From assembly GCF_007995215.1 (NCBI RefSeq), contig NZ_VCDK01000003.1:558001-622000 (forward strand): 64,000 nt of DNA, written 5' to 3'. Both the position numbers and the translations under genes were made by a program. The notes below the pieces were generated by a model. It was not told the origin of the DNA and did no database searches. It worked only from the letters and a program-made list of their open reading frames with translations. Below are positions 33,380 to 42,185 of this stretch, one piece after another. How positions within the stretch are numbered: position 1 is the first letter of the stretch; each line of letters opens with the position of its first letter. This DNA is from Shimia ponticola (GTDB lineage: Bacteria; Pseudomonadota; Alphaproteobacteria; Rhodobacterales; Rhodobacteraceae).

Positions 33380-34143
33380 TCCATCGGAAACATCCTGACG
33401 CTTGCACCGCCGTCCAGCGTGAGGATTTGCCCTGTCATGTAGCTGCTGGCCTCTGACGCAAGGAACACGCAGACGCCGGACATCTCGTCCGGGCGGCCCC
33501 AGCGTTTCAGCGGGATGGTCCTGTTGATCATCGCGGCCCACTTGGGGTCGTCCCCCAGTGGCAGGTTGACCTCGGTTGCGATCGGTCCGGGCGACACGCC
33601 GTTGACCGTGATGCCGTCCTTGCCCAGTTCGACAGCCAGTGACCGCACAAGCCCGGCCAGTCCTGCCTTCGTGCTCGGATAACCCGCATCGCCCGGCATC
33701 GCCATGTCCTGCGCCAGTGACGTCATCATCACGATCCGCCCCCATCCGGCGGCCTGCATATGCGGCGCCACACAGCGCGCCAGATGATAGGGCGCAATCA
33801 GGTTCGCTGCGACCAGACGCGCATAGCTATCTGTATCCAACTCTGCCAGGGGCCGCCTGTCACGCGCGGCGGCGATGCAGAACAGACCGTCGATCCGACC
33901 GAATCGGGCGATCAGCGTGTCGACAGACGACGCCACAGCGGCATGGTCGGTCACATCAAACTGCACCGGCACACTGCCGGGTACACGCGCGGCCAGCGCC
34001 TCCAGACGCGCCGCGTCTCGGCCGTGCAGGACAACGCGCGCCCCATGCGCGGCAAGCGCCAAGGCAACCTCGGACCCGATCCCGCCGGTTGCGCCGGTGA
34101 CAAGGATCACCCGCCCCGCCAAATCAAACAAACCCTGCACCAC
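33376..34143 (-). CDS. Short-chain dehydrogenase/reductase
   Basis: Classical SDR, ~255 residues from the GTG at 34143. Cofactor motif TGATGGIG in 'VILVTGATGGIGSEVALALA', catalytic Tyr and Lys in YPSTK, and the 'GITVNGVSPGPIATEV' motif are present. The GTG is preferred because a purine-rich AAAGGCGGA lies just before it and the domain begins at once; ATGs at 34173 and 34197 are possible alternatives. Basic residues after the first strand (LHGRDAARL) hint at NADP(H). Divergent from the isocitrate-dehydrogenase-like gene, so both may belong to one catabolic pathway. Confidence 0.85.
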   Translation of the reverse strand: MVQGLFDLAGRVILVTGATGGIGSEVALALAAHGARVVLHGRDAARLEALAARVPGSVPVQFDVTDHAAVASSVDTLIARFGRIDGLFCIAAARDRRPLAELDTDSYARLVAANLIAPYHLARCVAPHMQAAGWGRIVMMTSLAQDMAMPGDAGYPSTKAGLAGLVRSLAVELGKDGITVNGVSPGPIATEVNLPLGDDPKWAAMINRTIPLKRWGRPDEMSGVCVFLASEASSYMTGQILTLDGGASVRMFPMD

Positions 34144-34206
34144 GTGTTCCGCCTTTCCTTCCTGCCTTAGCATCCCGATCCGGTGCGGCACTGCCAAGGC
34201 TGAAAT

Positions 34207-34218
34207 AACGTATACGTT
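34207..34218. promoter_or_regulatory. Palindromic operator candidate between SDR and IDH-like genes
   Basis: AACGTATACGTT is a perfect 12-bp palindrome in the 133-bp divergent gap, 58 bp upstream of the 34277 start. GntR-FCD and LacI regulators often use sites of this size and form. No regulator gene is adjacent. Confidence 0.4.
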
Positions 34219-34276
34219 GTTGCATTCATTGATCAGTTGTCAGATTGTACGCCCATGAATTAAGAGGAGCGGCAGC

Positions 34277-35353
34277 ATGAAAATCGCGGTGATCAAAGGC
34301 GACGGGATCGGTGTGGACGTGACCGACGCGGCGCTGGCCTGTGTCGATGCCGCAATTGCCGCCACCGGGGCCCCGGCCCTTACCTATGACCCCGTGAACG
34401 CAGGCGCAGGCTACTTCGCTGAAACCGGCCAAGACATTGAACCGGGCGGCGAAGACCGCTGTGCAGGTGCTGATGCGATCTTCCTCGGGGCCATTGGCCT
34501 GCCCAGCATCCGCCACGCAGACGGCACAGAAATCTCCCCCCACCTGCGCCTGCGCGATCGATTTGGTCTCTATGCAGGTGTCCGCCCGGTGAAAGCCTAT
34601 CCCAACGCGCCCCAACGCCTTGCCGACCCGCGCGCTGCCGGGATCGACATGATCATCCTGCGTGAAAGCACCGAGGGTCTGTTCTACTCCGCCGCCGCCC
34701 ACGGGCGCAGCGACATCCGCGAGGATGAAGTCCGCGACACCCTCCGCATCACCCGCGCGACGACTGAAAAACTACACCGCTTCGGCTTCCGCCTCGCCCA
34801 ACGCCGCAAGTCCCGCGGCAAACAAGGCAAACTCACATGCGTGGACAAGGCCAACGTCTTTGCCTCCATGGCCTTCTTCCGCAGCATCTATGACCAAATC
34901 GCGGCTGAATTTCCGGACATCCAGACCGACTACGCCTATGTCGACGCGCAGGCCCTGAACCTGATCCGCCAGCCATGGGATTATGACGTCATGGTCATGG
35001 AAAACATGTTCGGCGATATCCTGTCTGACCTCGCCGGGGGCCTCGTCGGCGGCATGGGCATGGCCGCCTGCGCCGAAATCGGCGATGACCACGGCCTCTT
35101 CCAACCCGCCCACGGCAGCGCCCCCGACATCATGGGCCAGGACAAAGCCAACCCCCTCGCCGCCATCCTCAGCGGCGCACTGATGCTGGAGTATCTAGCT
35201 GAGAAGTCAGGGGATGAGCGGTATGCTGATGCGGCAGGCCGCATCGAAGCCGCCGTTGACGCAGGCTTCGCCGCCAACGCGCTCAGGCCGATGGAGTTCG
35301 GCGGCGATATGGGGACGAAGGCGGTCACGGAGGGCGTGTTGGAAAGGGTTTGA
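34277..35353 (+). CDS. Isocitrate/isopropylmalate dehydrogenase family protein
   Basis: 358 residues. The beta-decarboxylating dehydrogenase pattern is clear: 'IAVIKGDGIGVDVTDAALAC', the substrate-Arg region 'LRLRDRFGLYAGVRPVK', 'RESTEGLFYS', Lys in 'KLTCVDKANVFASM', metal Asp residues in 'MENMFGDILSDLAGGLVGGM' and the nucleotide site 'PAHGSAPDIMGQDKANP'. LeuB, Icd and tartrate/malate-type enzymes share this fold. The form LFQPAHGSAPD and lack of leu neighbours point away from leuB; tartrate or a 3-hydroxy acid is possible but unproven. RBS AAGAGGAGC. Divergent from an SDR. Confidence 0.85.
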   Translation: MKIAVIKGDGIGVDVTDAALACVDAAIAATGAPALTYDPVNAGAGYFAETGQDIEPGGEDRCAGADAIFLGAIGLPSIRHADGTEISPHLRLRDRFGLYAGVRPVKAYPNAPQRLADPRAAGIDMIILRESTEGLFYSAAAHGRSDIREDEVRDTLRITRATTEKLHRFGFRLAQRRKSRGKQGKLTCVDKANVFASMAFFRSIYDQIAAEFPDIQTDYAYVDAQALNLIRQPWDYDVMVMENMFGDILSDLAGGLVGGMGMAACAEIGDDHGLFQPAHGSAPDIMGQDKANPLAAILSGALMLEYLAEKSGDERYADAAGRIEAAVDAGFAANALRPMEFGGDMGTKAVTEGVLERV

Positions 35354-35452
35354 TGGCAGACGATTTCGAACGCTCTTGCGCATCGCAGCGCATGGCTGGT
35401 TGATACCCAAAGTGCATGATGCTGCGCCGATCAAGAAAGCCTGCTATCCTTA

Positions 35453-35467
35453 TTTTATTGAATAAAA
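35453..35467. promoter_or_regulatory. AT-rich palindrome at the ribosome-binding site of the methyltransferase gene
   Basis: TTTTATT-G-AATAAAA is a perfect inverted repeat overlapping the AAAAAGGAG ribosome site of the gene starting at 35482. It could be an operator or a translational element; the single-base loop argues against a hairpin. Confidence 0.3.
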
Positions 35468-35481
35468 AGGAGCATTCGTAG

Positions 35482-36282
35482 ATGGCCGATCCCTTTCAGA
35501 ACGTAGATTCAGCAGGCGAAGAATTCATTGCAGCATTCGCCGACTCGATGGACGCCCGACAATCAGACCCACAGATGGAGAGCATCGTTGCGAGCTATCT
35601 CTCGAAGTTAGAATTCGCGGAAGGAAGCGTCACCGTCGAGGTCGGAGCGGGTGCTGGGGCCGTGACACGTCGGATCGCGGCTCATGCCAAACCTGAACAA
35701 GTCCTAGGCTTTGAACCATCCTCCGGCTTTGTCAAAGTGGCAAGGGATCGAGCGAAACAGTATGCCAACATCACCTTTGAAGTGGCGGACGGAACTGATC
35801 TACCACTTGATGACGGCTCGGTTTGCAACCTCATTTTGCATACCGTTCTGACCCATGTCGTGGACCCCGCCCCGCTCTTGCAAGAGGCGCGGCGTGTTTT
35901 GAAATCTGACGGCAACCTTGTTGTTTGCGATGCGGACTTTTCAAAAGCCAGCTTGAGCAATAGCGCGAACGACCCTCTCGACTCTTGCGCACGCGCCTTC
36001 GTCAACGAGTTTGTAACTGACCCTCACATCGTGGCCAAAATGCGCTCTTTGATGATGGCTGCAGATTTCGAGGTGACCGATTTTGATGTGCAGAGCCGAA
36101 CGATTGCTGACAACGATCAAATGCTACCGTGGGTCGAAGAACCGGCAAAGCGGATGCTTGAGAGGGGCGAGATCGGCCAGGAATTATTTTCCGGTCTGGT
36201 AGCTGAATACAAGCGCCGGGCATTAGCCGGAACACTGTATGGGTATCAGGTTTTTGCCACTGCCATCGGCAAGCCAGCTTAG
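35482..36282 (+). CDS. Class I SAM-dependent methyltransferase
   Basis: 266 residues. Motif I is VEVGAGAGAVTRRIAAH (~50-66), the acidic end of the second strand is in 'QVLGFEPSSGFVKVARDRA', and later motifs appear as VADGTDLPLDDGSVCNLIL and 'EARRVLKSDGNLVVCDADF'. This is the UbiE/Methyltransf_11 type. Substrate unknown; an arsenite- or ubiquinone-type role is not supported by cysteines or context. Less GC-rich than its neighbours on both sides. The 128-bp gap before it and the 209-bp gap after it (36283-36491) hold no other gene. Confidence 0.85.
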   Translation: MADPFQNVDSAGEEFIAAFADSMDARQSDPQMESIVASYLSKLEFAEGSVTVEVGAGAGAVTRRIAAHAKPEQVLGFEPSSGFVKVARDRAKQYANITFEVADGTDLPLDDGSVCNLILHTVLTHVVDPAPLLQEARRVLKSDGNLVVCDADFSKASLSNSANDPLDSCARAFVNEFVTDPHIVAKMRSLMMAADFEVTDFDVQSRTIADNDQMLPWVEEPAKRMLERGEIGQELFSGLVAEYKRRALAGTLYGYQVFATAIGKPA

Positions 36283-36491
36283 AACGCCTTTGGGCCCGTT
36301 TGCTTGCGTGGCCTCCGCTTTCCATATGAGACAGGGGACAATGTGCTGGGACGATTGAAGGGTTGCTCGGCCCCAAACTGCCGCCCCCTTCACACCCTCG
36401 TGATCCCCATCTCCCCACTTTTCTTGAACCGCCTTCACTCTACCTTCGACCAAGACGCACGAAACCCATTCAGTTTATCAAGGAATATCCA

Positions 36492-37022
36492 ATGCTTCGT
36501 ACGCTTCTTGTCCCCGCCCTTTTGCTGCCCACGCTCGCCTTTGCGGCGGGTGGCGGGTCTTCGACGCCGCCAACGTCGACCAACACCACCAAAGTGTGTG
36601 AACAGGGTTACGTCTACGACGACAACACCCGCTCTTGCTTGGCGCCGCAGGAAAGCAGCCTGACCGATGACAACCGCTATGACGCGGTGCGTGAGCTCGC
36701 CTATGCGGGCCGTTACGGTGACGCGCAGATCGTGCTGTCCGCCATGGATCAGGCCGATGACCGCACGTTGACATACTGGGGCTTCACCCATCGCAAGATG
36801 GGCAACACAGACCTCGCCATGGTCTATTACAACGACGCCATCACGACGAACCCCGACAACATCCTCGCACGGTCCTACATGGGTCAGGCGCACGCGATTG
36901 CGGGTGACAAGGACCTCGCCATGGCGCAGCTCGTTGAAATCAAGGCGCGCGGCGGACGCGAGACCTGGGCCGAGAAATCGCTTGAATGGGCGATTGAGCG
37001 CGGTGTGGGCTACTCCTACTGA
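36492..37022 (+). CDS. Small periplasmic TPR protein
   Basis: 176 residues. Signal peptide MLRTLLVPALLLPTLAFA. Mature protein: a Ser/Thr-rich start, two cysteines in 'VCEQGYVYDDNTRSCLAPQE' that probably pair, then ~2-3 TPR-like helices ('RKMGNTDLAMVYYNDAITTN' with PDN at the helix turn). A role as a protein-binding periplasmic adaptor is an inference from the repeats. The ATG at 36492 is chosen since it starts the signal peptide. No operon partner is evident; the next gene starts 92 bp later. Confidence 0.75.
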   Translation: MLRTLLVPALLLPTLAFAAGGGSSTPPTSTNTTKVCEQGYVYDDNTRSCLAPQESSLTDDNRYDAVRELAYAGRYGDAQIVLSAMDQADDRTLTYWGFTHRKMGNTDLAMVYYNDAITTNPDNILARSYMGQAHAIAGDKDLAMAQLVEIKARGGRETWAEKSLEWAIERGVGYSY

Positions 37023-37114
37023 TTGCATGACGTTGCGGGCCGCACGATGTGGCCCGCAGCCCCCACATTGCACCCGGGCTGTCAAAGCCCTAGATCACCG
37101 GCGCAAGGACGCCG

Positions 37115-38011
37115 ATGAAACAAGACCCAATTCCCTTTGACGCTGGCCACTGGGCCGAGAATGCCGCGCTGGTCACGGCGATCAGCGTTTTGCGCCTGCT
37201 ACCCTACCGCGCGCGCCTGAATGCGATGAGCTGGATCGCTCGTCGCATCCTTGGCCCGCTTGCTGGCTACTCATCCCGAGCGATGGAAAACCTTGCGCGC
37301 ATCTATCCAGACCTTCCCGCGTCCGAACACCGCCGCATCACAGATGGCGCACTCGACAGCTTTGGTCGCTCGGTCATCGAAAACTACAGCCCTGAATTTC
37401 GTGACACCATCGCGCGACACACGCTCGAGGGTGATGGCGTCGCCCCAGCGCTCGAAGCGCTTGAAAACGGTCAAGCGATCATTTTTTCCTCGGGCCACTA
37501 CTCAAACCACGAGGCCACGCGCACCGCGCTGGATCAGGCGGGGTTCGACGTCGCGGCCTTCTTCCGCCCGATGAAAAACGCCTATGTCGACCGGCATTAC
37601 CGCGAGACACTGGCCAAGGTCTCTGGCCCGCTCATCCCGCAAGGCAAGGCCGGCAATGTCGCGCTTGCCCGCCACCTGAAAAAGGGTGGTCAGGTGTTTC
37701 TTCTGCACGATGTGCACCTCGATAAGGGACATGACTTCACCTTCCTCGGGCACCCGGTGAAGCAAACGTTTTCTCCCGCAGAACTAGCCCTGCGTTACAA
37801 CGCGTTGCTTGTTCCCTATTTCGGCACCCGCAAACCCGATGGCATCAGCTTCAAGCTCGAACTCGAAGCCCCGATCCCCCATGGCGCGCCGGAAGACATG
37901 ATGCGCGATCTGGTCGGCCGCCTTGAACGCCGGATCGAACAGGACCCGACCCAATGGCACTGGATCCACCGGCGTTGGAAACAAAAGAGAAAAAAGAAGA
38001 AAAAGGCTTGA
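37115..38011 (+). CDS. Lysophospholipid / lipid A acyltransferase (LpxL/HtrB family)
   Basis: 298 residues. The HX4(D/E) catalytic motif is H128-YSNH-E133 in 'IIFSSGHYSNHEATRTAL', and the N-terminus 'ALVTAISVLRLLPYRARLNA' plus 'YSSRAMENLARIYPDL' is the LpxL pattern. The family transfers secondary acyl chains to lipid A or acylates related lipids. The C-terminus ends in an unusual run of lysines (KQKRKKKKKA). The stop (TGA, 38009-38011) abuts the stop of the convergent BASS transporter. Confidence 0.88.
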   Translation: MKQDPIPFDAGHWAENAALVTAISVLRLLPYRARLNAMSWIARRILGPLAGYSSRAMENLARIYPDLPASEHRRITDGALDSFGRSVIENYSPEFRDTIARHTLEGDGVAPALEALENGQAIIFSSGHYSNHEATRTALDQAGFDVAAFFRPMKNAYVDRHYRETLAKVSGPLIPQGKAGNVALARHLKKGGQVFLLHDVHLDKGHDFTFLGHPVKQTFSPAELALRYNALLVPYFGTRKPDGISFKLELEAPIPHGAPEDMMRDLVGRLERRIEQDPTQWHWIHRRWKQKRKKKKKA

Positions 38012-38935
38012 TCAGGTATGCGGCACCAGCTTGGTCCGCGCCATGACGGCGGCAAGGCTCATTCCCGCAATGATGTGCCACATCCCCCAAAACGCGGCGA
38101 CCACGGCCATGCCGCCCAGCCCGTCAAAAAAGCCAAAGATCAGAACCAATCCGAGGCCAGAGTTCTGAATGCCCGTCTCGATCGTGATGGCGCGTCGGTC
38201 AAAGGCTGACAAACCCATCATGCTGGCCAAGGTATAACCCGCCCCCAGAGCCATCGCGTTGTGCAGCAAAACCAACGCCGCCACCGCAGAGGCATATTGC
38301 AGGAACAGGGCCCAGTTTGATGCCAGCGCCAGCACAACGAACGTGATGAAAATCCCCATCGACAGGTATTGCAGCGGCCCTCGCAATCGTTCGGCAATCG
38401 CGTGTTGTTTGGTGTTCAGGTAAATCCCCAAGACAAGCGGCAGCACCAGCATGCAGCCCACGGTGATCGCAACGGAAACCGGATCAATCGATGTCGCGCG
38501 AAGAATTTCGCGGGTCGGGCCGTAAAGGCTGCCCCAGAACGCGATATTGAGCGGCGTCAGAAATATTGCCAGAACCGTCGCGCAGGCGGTCATCGACACC
38601 GATAGCGCTGAATTTCCGCCCGCCCGATGCGTGATGAAGTTCGAGATGTTGCCGCCGGGACAGGCCGCGACCAGCATGAGGCCAAGGGCAATCGACGGCT
38701 TGGGCTGTGTGGCAAGCACCAATCCAAAGGTCAGTGCGGGCAGCAGCACAAACTGCGAAAAGAGCCCGGTCAGCAAGGTCTTAGGAGACTTCGCCAAACG
38801 CTGAAAGTCGCTGGTGCGCAACTCCAACGCGATCGAAAACATGACAATGCCAAGAATGGCATTCAGCACCATCATGCTGGCTGGCGAAAAATTCAGGACC
38901 ACAGCGTCGATCTCTGCCAATTTCGTATCGCCCAT
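38012..38935 (-). CDS. Bile acid:sodium symporter family (BASS) transporter
   Basis: 307 residues with about nine to ten membrane helices. The 'CPGGNISNFITHRAGGNSAL' segment and 'TIETGIQNSGLGLVLIFGFF' carry the two discontinuous-helix motifs of the BASS fold (GGxxSN and ETGxQN). Substrates in bacteria include organic anions taken up with sodium; unknown here. The ATG at 38935 follows GGAGG. It is convergent with the acyltransferase without any spacer. Confidence 0.9.
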   Translation of the reverse strand: MGDTKLAEIDAVVLNFSPASMMVLNAILGIVMFSIALELRTSDFQRLAKSPKTLLTGLFSQFVLLPALTFGLVLATQPKPSIALGLMLVAACPGGNISNFITHRAGGNSALSVSMTACATVLAIFLTPLNIAFWGSLYGPTREILRATSIDPVSVAITVGCMLVLPLVLGIYLNTKQHAIAERLRGPLQYLSMGIFITFVVLALASNWALFLQYASAVAALVLLHNAMALGAGYTLASMMGLSAFDRRAITIETGIQNSGLGLVLIFGFFDGLGGMAVVAAFWGMWHIIAGMSLAAVMARTKLVPHT

Positions 38936-39058
38936 GAATTTATCCTCCCGGACCACTCCCCTCGGCCTTATTTCTGATGCAACGTGCGACCTGCCGTGAT
39001 GTCAATGATTGCATGTTCGGCCAGACAAAGAGACCTTCGCGGCAGAATCAGCCCAAGG

Positions 39059-39946
39059 ATGCGACCCATTCTCAGCCAATCCCCCACAGACCCCATGGAG
39101 GTCCTACTGCGCGCACGTTTGCGCATCCCCACAGGGGCGGACCTTCGGATCAGGTCTTTGCTGGCCTTGCTTGAGGCCATTGACAGCGTCAGCCGCCTGA
39201 CCACGGGACGCGCGTTCTTTGCCATCCGCGAAAGCCGCAAGATGCTGGTCACGCTGGATGGCAAGACGGGGATTGATCTTGTCAGCGCTCTTTTGGGGAT
39301 GGAAGGCGGCACAAAGGTGACCGCCCGTGGGTTGGAGCATGTGCCGAAAACCGGGCCAGTCGTCATCGGTGCCACGCATCCGATTGGAACCTTTGATTTT
39401 ATCGCGCACGCCGCTGCATTGCTTGACCATCGCCCTGACATAAAGGTCGTTGCCGGGCGAGAATCCGAACGTTTTCTGGGCTCCGACCTGATGATCCCCG
39501 TCGATCTGGACCGCAAGGACAAGGTCCTTACAGCCCGGAACACATTGCAGGGAATGCGGGAACATCTGCATACCGGTGGGGCGCTGATTGTTTTTGGGTC
39601 CGGCCGCGTCCCCAAGATGAAACGCGGGCTTCTGGTCGAGCCACCGTGGCGGACTGGCATCACCCGGATCTCAGCTGAATGCAGCGCGCCCATCGTTCCA
39701 GCGTCAACGGCAATGCGCAATTCCATGCACTATTACCGGACACGGCAAATCGCGGCGTTGCTGGCCGGAGGAAATGACGACTTCGGGCGTCGTGTGGCGT
39801 CCCTGCGGTACCCGTCAGAGCTGTTTGCAAAACTCGGCGGCACCTACGATGTGCACTACGGTCCGGTCCAAGAGAGCGGGACCGAGCCGCAAAAGCTCAA
39901 GTCGCTCGCCGAGTCCCTTGTGCCGGGGCTGTACGAGACCGCGTAG
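39059..39946 (+). CDS. PlsC-like lysophospholipid acyltransferase
   Basis: 295 residues from 39059. The catalytic motif is H-P-IGTF-D ('IGATHPIGTFDFIAHAAALL'), an HX5D form as in the NHPTGIADG group, followed by the Gly-rich 'TGGALIVFGSGRVPKMKRG', typical of glycerolipid acyltransferases. Relatives are annotated as 1-acylglycerol-3-phosphate or lyso-ornithine acyltransferases. The start is uncertain: 39059 (MRPILSQ) and 39095 (MEVLLRAR) are both possible; I chose the former because AAGG directly precedes it. Divergent from the BASS gene. Confidence 0.75.
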   Translation: MRPILSQSPTDPMEVLLRARLRIPTGADLRIRSLLALLEAIDSVSRLTTGRAFFAIRESRKMLVTLDGKTGIDLVSALLGMEGGTKVTARGLEHVPKTGPVVIGATHPIGTFDFIAHAAALLDHRPDIKVVAGRESERFLGSDLMIPVDLDRKDKVLTARNTLQGMREHLHTGGALIVFGSGRVPKMKRGLLVEPPWRTGITRISAECSAPIVPASTAMRNSMHYYRTRQIAALLAGGNDDFGRRVASLRYPSELFAKLGGTYDVHYGPVQESGTEPQKLKSLAESLVPGLYETA

Positions 39947-40046
39947 AGAGTGCGGGAGGGAGATCAGCCATTTCCGCAACTCCCGGCGGTGAAGGCATAA
40001 ATCCCACAATGATGGTCAAATCGCGAACGTTCTGAACGATTACGCA

Positions 40047-40065
40047 AATTTTGTCGAATAAAATT
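40047..40065. promoter_or_regulatory. AT-rich inverted repeat upstream of ald, possible Lrp-type site
   Basis: AATTTT-GTCGAAT-AAAATT lies ~95 bp before the ald start. ald genes are commonly controlled by Lrp/AsnC regulators, whose sites are AT-rich and dyadic. A TATACT sequence further downstream (near 40121) could be a -10 box. No Lrp gene is in the window. Confidence 0.35.
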
Positions 40066-40158
40066 CTAAAATCCATCCTTCCTGCGCCTAACTATCGTGA
40101 GATCTCCAATCTCAGCTCGGTATACTGAGAACAGGACTCATACTCAGGGGAGGCAAAC

Positions 40159-41277
40159 ATGCGTGTTGGAGTTCCCACAGAAATCAAGGATCACGAATAC
40201 CGCGTCGGACTGACACCGGAAAGCGCCGGAGAGGTGGTTCGCCACGGTCATGAAGTCATGGTTCAAAGCGGCGCTGGTCTGGGGATCGGGGCCACTGACG
40301 ACGATTACAGAGCGGTCGGAGCCCAGATCGTCGATACCTCGGACCAGGTGTTTTCCAAGGCCGAGATGGTGGTCAAGGTCAAGGAACCACTGGCATCGGA
40401 ACGCGCCCTGCTTCGCGATGATCAGATCCTGTTCACTTACTTGCATCTAGCACCGGACCCAGATCAGACGCGCGACCTGTTGGCGTCTGGGGCGATCTGT
40501 ATTGCCTATGAAACCGTCACCGATGCCACGGGTGGATTACCGCTTCTCAAACCCATGAGTCAGGTAGCCGGGCGCATGTCGATTCAGGCGGCGGCGCATT
40601 GCCTGGAAAAAGCACAATCGGGGCGTGGTGTCCTGATGGGGGGCGTGCCCGGAGTGCTGCCTGCGCGGGTCACGGTGATCGGCGGCGGTGTTGTGGGCTT
40701 CAATGCCGCACAGATGGCCGTCGGCATGGGCGCGGACGTCACCATTCTGGACAGAAGCCCCAGAGCGCTCGAAGCTTTGTCGCGCCATTTTGGCGTTCAG
40801 GCCAAAACGCCGTTTTCCAACGCGACCACTATTCAGGACTGCGTCAGCACATCAGACGTCGTGATCGGCGCGGTGCTTATTCCAGGCGCTGCAGCCCCGC
40901 GTTTGGTGACACGCGATATGCTCGGCACGATGAAGCGGGGTGCTGTGCTGGTCGATGTAGCGATTGACCAAGGCGGTTGTTTTGAGACTTCAAAGCCGAC
41001 AACCCACTCTGACCCGACCTTTGTGGTTGATGATGTGGTGCATTACTGCGTGGCTAACATGCCGGGGGCTGTGGCACGGACCTCTACCTACGCGCTGAAC
41101 AATGTCACCCTGCCCCATGTGCTTTCGATCGCCGACAAAGGCTGGCGCGCAGCGCTCGGTGACGATGCCAATCTTGCCGACGGCCTCAATGTCTGGAACG
41201 GTCAGGTCACGAACGCAGCGGTGGCAGAAAGCCTGAACCTGGACTTCGTTCCGATCACCACGGCGCTACACAGTTAG
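40159..41277 (+). CDS. ald: Alanine dehydrogenase
   Basis: 372 residues. Catalytic Lys75 (VKVKEP) and His96 (YLHLAP) are at the standard positions, and the Rossmann motif is 'VTVIGGGVVGFNAAQMAVGM'. The N-terminus MRVGVPTEIKDHEYRVGLTP is typical of alanine dehydrogenase. It interconverts alanine with pyruvate and ammonia using NAD. Transcribed alone, with a 212-bp upstream gap that holds candidate regulatory sites and a hairpin after the stop. Confidence 0.96.
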   Translation: MRVGVPTEIKDHEYRVGLTPESAGEVVRHGHEVMVQSGAGLGIGATDDDYRAVGAQIVDTSDQVFSKAEMVVKVKEPLASERALLRDDQILFTYLHLAPDPDQTRDLLASGAICIAYETVTDATGGLPLLKPMSQVAGRMSIQAAAHCLEKAQSGRGVLMGGVPGVLPARVTVIGGGVVGFNAAQMAVGMGADVTILDRSPRALEALSRHFGVQAKTPFSNATTIQDCVSTSDVVIGAVLIPGAAAPRLVTRDMLGTMKRGAVLVDVAIDQGGCFETSKPTTHSDPTFVVDDVVHYCVANMPGAVARTSTYALNNVTLPHVLSIADKGWRAALGDDANLADGLNVWNGQVTNAAVAESLNLDFVPITTALHS

Positions 41278-41287
41278 GAATATGAAA

Positions 41288-41318
41288 AGACCACGTGCCG
41301 ACGTCCGGTTCGTGGTCT
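41288..41318 (+). terminator. Hairpin after ald, likely terminator
   Basis: AGACCACG pairs with CGTGGTCT around a 15-base loop, starting 11 bp after the ald stop and followed by CTTACT. The loop is long and the T run is poor, so efficiency is uncertain. Confidence 0.45.
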
Positions 41319-41373
41319 CTTACTAGATGACATGTCGACGGGCCCAAATCACGGGCCAGTCAGGTCTCTGTCC

Positions 41374-42069
41374 TTACTCGACCTTGGCTGCTGCCATGAT
41401 CGCGCCGGGGCCCTGCCGTTGGACGATGATCACCGCTGGCTCACCATTTGGAATGTCAGCCGTCAGCGTCAGAGGAGATTTCCCGTTCCATGCATCAAGT
41501 GCCGTCCATGACGTCACAACATTGGCATATGTCAGCGTCTTGCCTGCGTTCTCACCGCGTTTGATATCGACCGTCGCTGATGGGTTGTACGTCACAAGCT
41601 GAACCACCATCGCCTCGGTCGCACCCGGCACAGCCCCAATCATGACGGTCGCTTTGTCGCCATCGCGCGTTGCGGTGAGATCAACGGAGGCTTCTTTCAT
41701 CATATGCTCGGTCAGCTTGGCCGCCACTTGTTCAGGCCGCGTCCCGACGACGTGATCCACACCGCCAATGACCATCTGCGGCGTGTAGACGGTGCGCGAG
41801 CCCGCTACACGCGCATACGCCTTTTGGCGCTCGGTATAGGCCGGGCTGGCAAACTCGTCCTTCCAGCCGATGTAATCCCAATAGTCGACATGAAGTGCCA
41901 ACGCGATCACATCGTCCTGCTTCGCCAATTCATGCAGAAACGCATCCGCAGGCGGACAGCTTGAACAGCCCTGGCTCGTGTACAACTCCACCACGGTGGT
42001 CGTCTGAGCCTGAACGGATGCCGCCATGGACATCACAGCAAAAAAAGCTGTCGCGATAAGCTTGCGCAT
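41374..42069 (-). CDS. DUF1223 family periplasmic thioredoxin-like protein
   Basis: 231 residues. Signal peptide MRKLIATAFFAVMSMAASVQA, followed directly by a thioredoxin-like strand and CxxC at C35/C38 ('VVELYTSQGCSSCPPAD'). 'ALALHVDYWDYIGWKDEFAS', the Y-rich 'YTERQKAYARVAGSRTVYTP' and QMVIGG (cis-Pro region TP) are DUF1223 hallmarks. A redox or metal-handling role in the periplasm is inferred from the fold; none is established. The start at 42069 opens the signal peptide; a longer frame from 42183 has no support. Confidence 0.85.
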   Translation of the reverse strand: MRKLIATAFFAVMSMAASVQAQTTTVVELYTSQGCSSCPPADAFLHELAKQDDVIALALHVDYWDYIGWKDEFASPAYTERQKAYARVAGSRTVYTPQMVIGGVDHVVGTRPEQVAAKLTEHMMKEASVDLTATRDGDKATVMIGAVPGATEAMVVQLVTYNPSATVDIKRGENAGKTLTYANVVTSWTALDAWNGKSPLTLTADIPNGEPAVIIVQRQGPGAIMAAAKVE

Positions 42070-42135
42070 GAATGGTGTTCCTCTCTCTACGCACCCTGAC
42101 CTAGTGGACACCCAACTCAAAGACCAATCAAGGAT

Positions 42136-42161
42136 ATGCGAGGAGCTGTCACACCTCGCAT
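42136..42161 (-). terminator. Hairpin downstream of the radical SAM gene
   Basis: ATGCGAGG pairs with CCTCGCAT around a 10-base loop, 25 bp past the minus-strand stop at 42186. The T run on the minus side is weak (CCTTGATT), so this may be a poor terminator between the radical SAM and DUF1223 genes. Confidence 0.4.
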
Positions 42162-42185
42162 GACCGTGACCCGCAAGCCGCAAGT

